Origin: Pachysolen tannophilus NRRL Y-2460 | Taxonomy: Eukaryota; Ascomycota; Pichiomycetes; Alaninales; Pachysolenaceae | Length of the DNA: 30,334 nucleotides | Assembly: GCA_001661245.1 (NCBI GenBank) | Contig: KV454018.1 | Span: 623,553-653,886 of the forward strand | Direction of reading: 5' to 3' | Shown: piece by piece, positions 1 to 9,017 of the stretch | Position numbering within the stretch: the first letter of the stretch is position 1 | Layout: each line of letters begins with the position of its first letter | Notes under the pieces: model-generated | Database searches by the model: none | What the model was told of the DNA's origin: nothing | Seen by the model: the letters and a program-made list of their open reading frames with translations, nothing else | Translations under genes and position numbers: made by a program

Positions 1-142
1 TTTTTTTTTTTTTTTTATATTCGATCTTATATTTCTTCTGCTTAACGAATTATAATATTTTTAATCTTGGTTTTGCTTTGACATGTAGGCTTATCTGCTT
101 GTCTTTACTCAAAGTCAAGTCTTATAATTGATTCAAGTAACA

Positions 143-145
<3 letters not shown>

Positions 146-176
<31 letters not shown>
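146..176. repeat. Poly(T) tract, 31 bases
   Basis: This is an uninterrupted run of 31 T, the longest homopolymer in the window. Such poly(dA:dT) tracts usually exclude nucleosomes in yeast promoters. Its exact length may be affected by sequencing error. Confidence 0.9.
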
Positions 177-2892
177 CTTATTTATTTTATTTAATTTTTT
201 TTGGTTTCCGTTCAGGTTAAAAAAGTGTTCTTTTAGAGATCAACTTTTACGATATGTAAATAATAAATAATGTTTGTTTTGGAACTAAAAATTTTCAGAT
301 TCCAAACTGTTTTCAATTTAATTAATAGCGGGACAAATAAAAAAATAAAAAATAAAAAAAAAATCCTTTTCTAAAGATTCCTTCTTATTCTCTCCCTTGA
401 ATATAAAAAAGTGCATAGTCTTTCCCGCTCAAAAAAAAAAATCGCTTATATACTTGGTCCAAATTTTATATTCTTTGAACCGTTTATATTTTATTAGTTT
501 GGGAAGAGAGAGAATATTTGCGTATGCTGAATATATATATAGCCTACATAGAATTTTCTCTTTTTCGTGCAGCATCCGAACTTTACGACTCAATTCTGCC
601 TGCCCATAATAAAAAGAAAAATAAAAAATAAATAAAATAAAATAAAAAAAATTTCCGGTTTCCATAACCGTGTTTACTTGAGGTGCAAGCTTCCGAAAGG
701 AAATAAACTCAAATTCAAAGAAAAGAAAAGAAAAGAAAAAAAAATCCTTGGACTTGATATTATCATTTGTCTCAGTATATATATATATATGTCTTTGACC
801 TTGGAAGCAAAAAAACAAAAAAAAATAAAAGTTTAGAAAACGCGATTTTGTCTGTAACAACGTTTCATTGATTTTCCCTTGAAATCAATAAAGAATATTT
901 GCAAAAAAATTATTATCTATTTTTTTTTTTGGAACCGAGGTTTTGAAAAAAAAAAGTTTTGGAAGTAACTACTACGTAAGGTCTTTGGATTCTTCCATAG
1001 ATTTTTTTTTTTTTGGTATCATTCTGTGACCCAATTTGAAAAAAAAAGGGTCATATTCATTTTTGATGCAGACAAATTAAAGTTCGTAGTGTACGTTTAA
1101 ACAATAGTCTATTATTTACGCTAGTGTCTTCCTGCATGTCACTAAAAATGCTTATTCCAATTAAGGTTTGATATGCTATAACATGTTTAAGGCATCTTTT
1201 TTTTTATTTTTTTATTTTTCATTTTTTCATTTTTAATTATTGTTCTCGTTATTTTAGTTCAAAAAGTCCCTAGCTCCAGAATAACTCCAGAAATTATCAT
1301 CAAATAAAAATTTAAAACTTGACTATTTTAAAAAATAATCAGATAAGATAGGACTAACCAATCCAACTATTGTATTATAAAAATAGAAGATAAACTATAT
1401 TATATACTTAGGACATGTAAACATTGTTATATTTAACGTTGTCTAGGCTATCCATAAGTAATATTCTCGTTATGGCAAAGACAAAACAATTCTGGTGTTT
1501 ATCGGGGTCAGATCCCATAAAATATTTGGGCAACTTTTCTTCCCTTTTTGGGGGGTTAGGTTTATTTTCTTGTGAATTAGAAAAAAATTTTCAGCTACTA
1601 AAAAATTGGTGAATGCTGATTGTACAAAAAACACAAAAAAAAAAAAAATGGTTCCAGAAATTGCCAAGTAAAAATATTTTTCGATTTAAAAATTTGAAAA
1701 GTCAAACACCTGCGAAGGAAATGAAAAAAAAGAGTCGAGGTTAGTAACAATCAACTAACACCTGAAAGATTTTACTAAGACTTTTTTTTTTTGGATTAAT
1801 CCAATTTTGCAACTAGAGAATAAACATTTAAAATAGAATCAAAAAAGTACCGATTTGCTATTGTGTATGTGACTCTTGAAAGCTTATCTATTAATTTATT
1901 GTTTGCTCGAAAAAGCTAAATAGCCAAAGAACGAAAGAAAGTAAGAAAAGAAGGAAGCAAAAAAAAAAGGTTTTGAAGACTATATAAAGGAACTAAATAT
2001 ACAAAAATATTCTTAGTGACATTTTGTCATTTAAATCTTGAAACTAACTGATTTTACAAAAAAAAAAAAAAAAAATTTGTAACTCTACTGCTATTTCATA
2101 GAAATTATAGAAAATGAAATTTGAGAAATTTTAAAACCTCGGCCAGATGGTAATTCATAATCATATGAACTTTGGGATCTTTCTTGATTGTGACTATATA
2201 AATATAGCAAGCAATTTTTTTGAAGCTTAACTTTTTCTTAGTTGAATCAAAAACAATTCAAATCTTGCTTCACATCTAAGACGTCACTAGATTGAAATCA
2301 GAAACAAATCTACATAATAATGTCCATTTTTCTTTTTACTTCAGATTTGCGAAATACCCGAAAACAAGAATAAATCTAATGTAATGTGCAAAGATGAGTG
2401 TTTATGGCCGTACCCCATGTGCTTCTGATATACATCAAGCTTACTTAAGTTTTCGCCTAAATAGGAATTTAAAGGCATTACATGGAATTTTGATATTTTA
2501 GATCTACAACCCTTTAAAGAAATCAAAAATTGCATTTGATTGAGACAAATTGGAGAATAAAAAAAAAAAAAATGGAATTTTATCAAAAAAGAAAAAAAGA
2601 ATGTATTCAACTAACGAAATCATTTCTTTGAAATTTTTTATTTATTTTTTTATTATTCTTACATATTATAAAATTTTTGTTTTTTATTTTATTTTAATTT
2701 TGAAGTTAAAGAAATTACTTTTTTTTTTAAAAAAACAGCAACAAGCATTGAAAGTTGCAAATTTTCAGTGATTTATATTTTTTAACTGTTTTCGAGTACA
2801 TCTATAATGATTTTATTGGTTTCCAAATGGATCGATAAGAATTTAGTGTCCCATGAAGCTGTAACCGTTTACATGATTGTGTATGCACAGTG

Positions 2893-2915
2893 ATGCAGGA
2901 TGCATTAGCCTGCAT
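2893..2915. repeat. Short perfect inverted repeat (7-bp arms)
   Basis: ATGCAGG at 2893-2899 is followed by its reverse complement CCTGCAT at 2909-2915, with a 9-base loop that itself contains the palindrome ATGCAT. More ATGCA words lie on both sides (2882-2929), so this is a small cluster of TGCAT-type motifs in otherwise A/T-rich DNA. No function is recognised. Confidence 0.75.
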
Positions 2916-3813
2916 ATGCCTGTATGCATTGAAAAAAAGAAAAATGTAAGATTTGTTTTGGATCTTCAAAACTTTAAACCTTTTCTGGACCCACTCTTTT
3001 ATTCTACGTTTCGGTGGAATTTGTAAAAGTCTGAAGTTACGACAGACATTTAGATAGAAATATATATGGACAGATTGATAGATATTATATTATATGTATT
3101 TTGGAAGCAAGAACAATCAGGAGATAACGATAACGATAAATAGCGGATTTAATTGAAAATAAACTTTACTATTTATGTCCTGTATTTTTCAAAGTTCTTT
3201 TTTTTTTTTTTTTCTTTCTTTTCTACAGCAAAAGGTTTAGTTAGAGAAGTTGGGCATAGTCATTTTTTTTCCTATGGCCAAAGAGAACACAACCACATAA
3301 ATCTGACAACAAACAACTGAGAAGTTGTTTATTAACAAGAGCAAATTAATTAACTATAACCCCACCCTCATTCAAGCCAAAAAAAAAAAAAAAGCTAAAA
3401 ATAATTTCGTCATTAAAATGAAATAATGGTAATTATTAGGAGATAACAGCTAAAGGAAAACCTGTAATACTTAAACTGTAATACTAGTGAATAATCGAAT
3501 ATACGTTACATATGTTTGATAATCAGTGCCAACTTAATGATCGAAACCAGAATCAACTAACTATCAAAAGGTATTAGCACAACAGATTACAGATATAGTG
3601 TCACAAACTCATCCTATTTTTAAATTTCTGAGACTATAAAAATACGTTGCTACAGATTTTAGTAAAACCTTAAATCTTAGATGCCTGTTTCAAAAGATTC
3701 TTTAAAGTAACTACAAGCAAGTAAGGCAGCTAAGCAGTGCTTTAAATACACACAGTCTTTAATACTCCCCTGCTCCTTTTTTTCCGAAGAGTGAGTTTAA
3801 TTTTTCACCTGCA

Positions 3814-3859
3814 CAGCAATACAGGCAATACCAGGCAATACCAGCAATACAGGCAATAC
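3814..3859. repeat. Minisatellite of CAG(G)CAATA(C) units
   Basis: Five head-to-tail units are read directly: an 8-mer CAGCAATA, two 10-mers CAGGCAATAC, the 8-mer again and a final 10-mer. The units differ only by one G and one C, which fits recent slippage or unequal exchange. The block lies in the gene-free region, and no reading frame crosses it usefully. Confidence 0.9.
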
Positions 3860-4019
3860 TCACACTACAGTTCACTATTATGCAATTGTTTTTTTTTAAA
3901 AGTTTTTTAACTTTTCAATAATGAAAATTTCTATGCGGAAAACTGGAGAGTGAATTGTCGTGACCTTGGAACAGTTGACTTTCAGTCCAATAAGACTGAG
4001 AGACTGAAAGACCTTTACC

Positions 4020-4041
4020 TTTTTTTTTTTTTTTTTTTTTT
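4020..4041. repeat. Poly(T) tract, 22 bases
   Basis: A run of 22 T is followed by a CT-rich stretch. It lies about 540 bp beyond the LIG4 stop codon. It has no feature other than its composition. Confidence 0.9.
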
Positions 4042-4580
4042 CTCTTTTCTCTTTTCTTTATTTCTATAGATGTTGCCAAATGCTGTGTAATATTATTGAA
4101 TAAACTTTAAATAATTATATTTTCACATACCAATGCTACAAGGTTATTATTTTTGAAATTTGAAATTACTAATGGCGTAAAATTAATTAATACCCAGTTT
4201 TACAATCTAAAAAGTAATAATAAAAAAAAAAAAAAGAACTTTTTGGAACAATGTGAAAGAGCTTCAATGATGATGGCGGCACAGCAAGTCTTTTCAATTT
4301 TGATATACGGGAACAAGTGAGATACTGACAGTCTGGAGAAGAGGGCAAACATTTTTTTTAAACGGAACAATGAATCACAAATAAGCTGAAATTTTTTTTG
4401 TTTATTTTTTTTTTTTAAGGGCCCTGGCTATGCCTATAACTGGAAACAATGCTGCACCAATTTGAGATTTGTTTTATTAAACCGTCCTCTCATATGTACT
4501 TCAAGCATCTAGAGTTCTGAAACCATGTTACATGAAGTATTTCTTTTTGGAAAAGCCAGTTGTAATTCGCGTCGTAAACG

Positions 4581-7502
4581 TCATAAAAACTTTTGTATGT
4601 AGTCATAAATCCAATCTTCGTCAACAATTCGTGGTATTTTCTCCAAATTGCCCTGGTCTTTATTAATTTGCAGATTTTGAGAATTGAAGGTTCTTAATTC
4701 TTCAATTTCAGCTTCCAATTGAGAATAGATTTTTTGCTCAATTCCATGGAAATCGTATAATGATGAAGAATCATCATCTTGTATTGTATTAATTTCATTT
4801 AAATAATTGAAAATTTTAGATAAATTTGGCTTCACAATATGAGTTGAATTTTTCAAAGTCTCTGAAACTTCTCCATGATAAATATTAATTGTGTTGATCA
4901 AATTGTTATAAATAAACCCTAAATTTAAAGTTGATGATTCTAATAGAGGTGATTTAACAATATAGAATTTGAAATCTTTTAGCAAATAGAAAAGTGAATC
5001 ATTAGAACTACTCATCAATTCTTCTTGGATATTATTTAATTTTTTGGAAAAATGCTCTTGATCAAATTTTAAACTATCAATATAAGAATGGAAGTCATTC
5101 GTTTCAACTGGTAAGTAGAAACTATCACCATTTTTATCAACATTTCTAAGACTTGATTGGTATAATTCATCTGATGCTTTCAATAAATGAGTAGGTTCAA
5201 ATCTGACAATTTCATTAACAGTTATGCAGTTAAACATCCAATTAGGTCTTATTATATCATAACCTTCATTAATCAAGCTCTTTGTTGATAAAGTGAGCTT
5301 ATCACTGATAATAATCAATTTTCCAGATCCTAATTTTAACCGTTCATTTTTAGTTATTTTCCCACCATTCTTTTTAATTATAGATATTAAATCATTTACC
5401 GAAAGCCGTTCATTACAACTAACATAATCCGTTAATACATAGAAAACAAGATTATTGAACAATTTTGAATTCTCATTCACTTGAATCTTTTCACTAAGAT
5501 TCTGAGCAATCAATGATTTATTGGATATTTTTCTTCTAATCAGATTTTTTCTTGTGACAACCTCATGTTCCCCATTTTCATCCAATATTCTCTTTCTAGA
5601 ATGAGAGTTTTTCATTTTCTTATAATCCTCAATACTTAAGCTATCCTCCCAAGTTTTATCTTCTCTAATACTACGAAAATATGCATTATATAATGTCGTT
5701 CCAGCTTTATAAGATTTGCCTCCAATACCAATATCAATCGAACGAGCTTTCACTTGAATTACTACTGATTCTTTAGGGTTTATCCATTCATCAGGAATTT
5801 TTTTCCCAAATTCAACTATATCAGCAGATGGTGGATTTTTTTGATATTTCTTCCATTGATTTCCTATTTTTTTTTCAATCATCTTATAATCATCATTGGA
5901 TAATCCATTTGCAATGCTACAAAATGAAACAAAATGTTGATCATTTTCATCATCTCGCAATCCACATACATATGTGGTTTTAGAAGAACGTATCTTGCCT
6001 ATAATTACTATGTCAACTTCTTCTCCAAATTCATCCAAGTATTCAGGTTTTATTTTAATCCATGAAGAATTCCTTTCTGCTAAGAAATATTTTGAGTTTG
6101 GGTTTTTAATTATAATACCCTCTTTGCTTTGTCGAATTGCATTCCTAATAGAATTTTCAATTTCTTCGGCAGTATGACATTTGGAGTATTTCACAATTTC
6201 AATGACATTTTCAATTGGATTCAAGATTCGTGACAAATATTCTCTGCGATCTTCTAACTTCAGATTTTCAAAAGAAGCACCATTCAAATATAAAATATCA
6301 TATACAACATACATTGGCCGAGCGGTATCATCAAAAGAACGAGCGGTATTCTCACCATCAATTGTACTTTTTGCAGCACCTTTTAAATAACCAAAGGGTA
6401 AGACCGTTTTCCTCCTATGATCGTAGACAACCATTTCACCATCTAATATAACACTTTTAACTTTTTCGTTAAAACATCCTTTAATATATTTTGTTAATGA
6501 AGGTTTTGTATAATCAGAACCATATAACTGGGTATAATTAGTAGCATTTCTTGAAAAATACAGGAAAGTTTCACCGTAATTATCCATGTGTAACTGCATC
6601 CTTTCACCATCCAATTTTTCCTCAATATAAAAATACGATCCCAACCTTTCAACAATCTTGGTGAAGCTCTCTTCAGTTCTCAAGGCTAATTGAGGTTTAA
6701 AGGGATTTAATAATCTAATATTTATTTTACCCAACTTTTTCTTGGGATTTGGTAATTCATAGAAAACTCTTTTCAAATCACTCACCACATCTAAAAGTTT
6801 TGGTGCATCAGGATGCCAACATGCGAGAAACATATTTGCCAGGCCTTTTAATATGTTTAGTTTCAATATAATTTTAATAAACCATCGTATTTCTTCAACA
6901 CTCATTTTATCGAACAACTCCTTAAGCAGATAAAACTGCTTTGTACTTTTATTTTCATCTTTAGAAACCAGTTCAAGTAACTGAGGCATTAGCGTAGTTT
7001 TACCGAATTCATTCAAGAAATTGTTTAATTCATCAACAGTAACGATATTCCCATTATTATCAGTCCCTACCCTTGATCGAATCAGATTACAACAAATTTC
7101 AGCAAAACCTACATCACCTCTTCCAAATGAATTCTCCACGCTTCTTTTCCATTGTGTTATCTTCTTATAATCAACTGAATTTTTAGGGATCTTATAAATC
7201 TTAGTAATCATATCACCCAACTTACTTTCTTTTAAATAGTAAATACGATTATCTTTATCAGGTAATGCTAACCTTCCCACAGGGTAAATATCATCCCCAA
7301 CTCTCCATCTGTATTCTCTTATAAATCTTTCAACAATCTGATATTTTCTAGAACTTAAGGTTCTTTGATCTAATGGGTCTTTTCTAACATTATATAATGG
7401 AATAAAAAGACTATTAATTAATGTGCTAAATGTCGGAAGTTCTCCGTGATTAATGGGCACAGGAAGTTCTGATACATCCTTGCTTTCAATCTCAAAATCC
7501 AT
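4581..7502 (-). CDS. LIG4: DNA ligase IV (NHEJ ligase)
   Basis: ATP-dependent DNA ligase that seals double-strand breaks in nuclear non-homologous end joining, together with the Lif1/XRCC4-type partner. The 973-residue product has the full family layout: an N-terminal DNA-binding helical domain (about 25-250), then the nucleotidyltransferase core. The adenylated lysine is K296 in motif I (EKLDGER). Motif III is LDGEMVVYD near 353, motif IV is EGIIIKN near 461 and motif V is WIKIKPEY at 481. An OB fold follows. Two C-terminal BRCT domains, about 685-765 and 840-973, carry the expected late Trp residues (W755, W964) and flank the linker that binds the partner. Length is close to S. cerevisiae Dnl4 (944). 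At least eight in-frame CTG codons occur, none at an obviously invariant Leu. The gene looks intact and is tandem with TSR3. Confidence 0.97.
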   Translation of the reverse strand: MDFEIESKDVSELPVPINHGELPTFSTLINSLFIPLYNVRKDPLDQRTLSSRKYQIVERFIREYRWRVGDDIYPVGRLALPDKDNRIYYLKESKLGDMITKIYKIPKNSVDYKKITQWKRSVENSFGRGDVGFAEICCNLIRSRVGTDNNGNIVTVDELNNFLNEFGKTTLMPQLLELVSKDENKSTKQFYLLKELFDKMSVEEIRWFIKIILKLNILKGLANMFLACWHPDAPKLLDVVSDLKRVFYELPNPKKKLGKINIRLLNPFKPQLALRTEESFTKIVERLGSYFYIEEKLDGERMQLHMDNYGETFLYFSRNATNYTQLYGSDYTKPSLTKYIKGCFNEKVKSVILDGEMVVYDHRRKTVLPFGYLKGAAKSTIDGENTARSFDDTARPMYVVYDILYLNGASFENLKLEDRREYLSRILNPIENVIEIVKYSKCHTAEEIENSIRNAIRQSKEGIIIKNPNSKYFLAERNSSWIKIKPEYLDEFGEEVDIVIIGKIRSSKTTYVCGLRDDENDQHFVSFCSIANGLSNDDYKMIEKKIGNQWKKYQKNPPSADIVEFGKKIPDEWINPKESVVIQVKARSIDIGIGGKSYKAGTTLYNAYFRSIREDKTWEDSLSIEDYKKMKNSHSRKRILDENGEHEVVTRKNLIRRKISNKSLIAQNLSEKIQVNENSKLFNNLVFYVLTDYVSCNERLSVNDLISIIKKNGGKITKNERLKLGSGKLIIISDKLTLSTKSLINEGYDIIRPNWMFNCITVNEIVRFEPTHLLKASDELYQSSLRNVDKNGDSFYLPVETNDFHSYIDSLKFDQEHFSKKLNNIQEELMSSSNDSLFYLLKDFKFYIVKSPLLESSTLNLGFIYNNLINTINIYHGEVSETLKNSTHIVKPNLSKIFNYLNEINTIQDDDSSSLYDFHGIEQKIYSQLEAEIEELRTFNSQNLQINKDQGNLEKIPRIVDEDWIYDYIQKFL

Positions 7503-7830
7503 CTATGACAAACAAAAATATTTTTCTTTTCCCTCTCCAATCTCCATATATCTTTCTTTCAAAGTAATCAATCCCTCACTATTCACTATTAACTCAAGAG
7601 ATGTCATTAAACTAAAGAAAGATAAAAAGGAAACCCCATATTTTTCACAAAATGATTAATACCACCAATCCTCTTAACAAAGGTTTGGGACATATTCCTG
7701 TTAACAAAGGTGTTTTGTTTTAATAAATAATACCCGTTTTATCTGGAAGAAGAAGACCTCTTCCACAACAGGAGCAAACGATATTAATTGAATCGAAATT
7801 ATATATATATATATATATATTAATATGTAC
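7503..7830. promoter_or_regulatory. LIG4 upstream region
   Basis: This is the gap between the LIG4 start and the TSR3 stop, both genes on the minus strand. It holds an 11-bp direct repeat TTAACAAAGGT at 7674-7684 and 7701-7711, which contains an AACAAAG core of the kind bound by HMG-box factors. It also holds an (AT)n stretch at about 7801-7820 just past the TSR3 stop. No TATA element can be singled out from the A/T background. Confidence 0.5.
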
Positions 7831-8784
7831 TTAAGAAACTTTAAGGCTATTCACTTGTTCCCTCACCAGATCTAGGGAAGAGTCCTCTTCTGCTTCTTCT
7901 TCTTCTTCTTCTTCTTCTTCATTATCAGTGTTTTCTATGAGATTTCCTAGCTTATCGTATCTATTAACCTCTTCCAGTTCTTCCTCTATTATATTGCCGA
8001 GATTATCGTATTTCACAACTTTCTTTATTGAGTCATCATCATGTTCTTCTTCTCCGTCTTCTTCACTTTCTTCTTCATCGGTGTCTAGGTTTTTTCTATT
8101 TACATTTCCTAACATCCATAAATCTTGTCCCTGTGCCATTTCTTTCCTTTCCAGTCTTTCTTTTTCAACTTCTTCAATATATCTACTTTGAGCTTTTTCA
8201 ATTGATTCAGAGTCAGTACACGATTGATAAATTTCTAATAACTCCTTATTTACATCCAAGAAAGTCAACCCCCAGCTAAATTTTTCCAAGATCATTTCTG
8301 CCCATTCGGTTTTCCCTACAATTGCAAAACAAGCTGCTAATGCTTCAACGCAATTTAATCTCCAAGGCCTACCATAGTTCACAGGGTTTGCAGCAAATAA
8401 ATAAGGTAACAACCTCTCATATCTACCACCAATTTTTTTAAAAGGAATTTCGTCCAATCTTGCCCAAGAACATTCCACTACTGCCGCACCATTTTGTTCA
8501 ACAATAGATAAATCGTTTGGACACACAAACCCTTTCCCATTGGGAGAAACAACAACACCTTGAAATTTTTGACCAATCCTCAAGTTTTTAATTAATCCTA
8601 ACCTCTCCAACTTTTTACCACTACATCTCTTTGGATCGCAATGATCAAAATCCCACATGCCCAATTTAAATGGAAGATCACTTATAACATGTTGTCTCGT
8701 CTCTTGATGACGATGTTTCGAATGCGATTTTGGCTTATGAGAGCTCCTCTCTTCGGTAGATACCTTATTCTTTCCCTTACCCAT
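7831..8784 (-). CDS. TSR3: 18S rRNA aminocarboxypropyltransferase Tsr3
   Basis: Transfers the 3-amino-3-carboxypropyl group from S-adenosylmethionine to the hypermodified pseudouridine of 18S rRNA, late in 40S maturation. The 317-residue protein starts with a basic Lys/His/Arg-rich tail (1-32). The conserved core follows, with the MWDFDHCDPKRCSGKKL segment near 43 and the stretches VECSWARLDE, RLLPYLFAANPVNYGRPWRL and EALAACFAIVG. It ends in a Glu/Asp-rich tail (about 235-305) encoded by GAA/GAG repeats. The acidic tail is usual for fungal Tsr3 and is not a sign of damage. The gene is divergent from VRL1, with 233 bp between the start codons. Confidence 0.96.
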   Translation of the reverse strand: MGKGKNKVSTEERSSHKPKSHSKHRHQETRQHVISDLPFKLGMWDFDHCDPKRCSGKKLERLGLIKNLRIGQKFQGVVVSPNGKGFVCPNDLSIVEQNGAAVVECSWARLDEIPFKKIGGRYERLLPYLFAANPVNYGRPWRLNCVEALAACFAIVGKTEWAEMILEKFSWGLTFLDVNKELLEIYQSCTDSESIEKAQSRYIEEVEKERLERKEMAQGQDLWMLGNVNRKNLDTDEEESEEDGEEEHDDDSIKKVVKYDNLGNIIEEELEEVNRYDKLGNLIENTDNEEEEEEEEEAEEDSSLDLVREQVNSLKVS

Positions 8785-9017
8785 TATTTCAGCTTTACCT
8801 CTATAACCTCTATAACCTCTGTAATCTTCCTCTAATATTGGAAAATCAACTCTTTTTCTTTATTAAATTGATTAAAAGAATTTTTGAAAAATTTATCAAA
8901 ATTTTTTTTTTTCTTTTTCTTTTATAAATAATATTTCTATTTTATAAATAAAACCTTTTTTATTTTTTAATATTAAGAAAATGGTTCATATAGAATTGCA
9001 CCAATTTGCAATAGATT
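8785..9017. promoter_or_regulatory. Divergent promoter TSR3 / VRL1
   Basis: Both genes start at this 233-bp gap. Near the TSR3 end there is a threefold CCTCTRTAA-type direct repeat (about 8795-8823). The rest is poly(dA:dT), a usual nucleosome-depleted yeast promoter composition. Confidence 0.5.

Larger units (their letters stand above)
1..4580. other. 4.6-kb gene-free region downstream of LIG4
   Basis: No reading frame longer than about 145 codons occurs on either strand, and the small ones are low-complexity Phe/Lys/Tyr translations of A/T tracts. I recognise no protein, tRNA or rRNA. The region holds many poly(dA:dT) runs, the longest being T31 at 146-176 and T22 at 4020-4041. It also has a small hairpin near 2893 and a minisatellite at 3814. 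The 3' end of LIG4 faces it. The window edge cuts it off, so it may be longer. It could be a long promoter of a gene beyond the left edge, a centromere-type ORF-free region as in some Candida species, or plain intergenic DNA. The sequence does not decide. Confidence 0.7.

Noticed and set aside
397-860. Overlapping 70- and 143-codon frames in the left gene desert
   Set aside because: The translations are low-complexity Phe/Tyr/Lys strings from A/T tracts, with no domain.
1424-1667. Frames of 62 and 65 codons on opposite strands
   Set aside because: Short, overlapping each other and without recognisable motif. Chance frames are expected.
2341-2771. Frames of 89 (-) and 73 (+) codons
   Set aside because: Mostly Phe/Lys/Ile from poly(A)/poly(T); no family and no splice pattern.
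4267-4328. Possible C/D-box snoRNA: ATGATGA at 4267 and CTGA at 4325
   Set aside because: No terminal stem pairs the flanks, no clear C'/D' pair is present, and I could not match the guide segment to rRNA.
7928-8279. Plus-strand Ser/Leu-rich frames opposite TSR3
   Set aside because: Antisense shadows of the acidic GAA/GAG-rich TSR3 tail.
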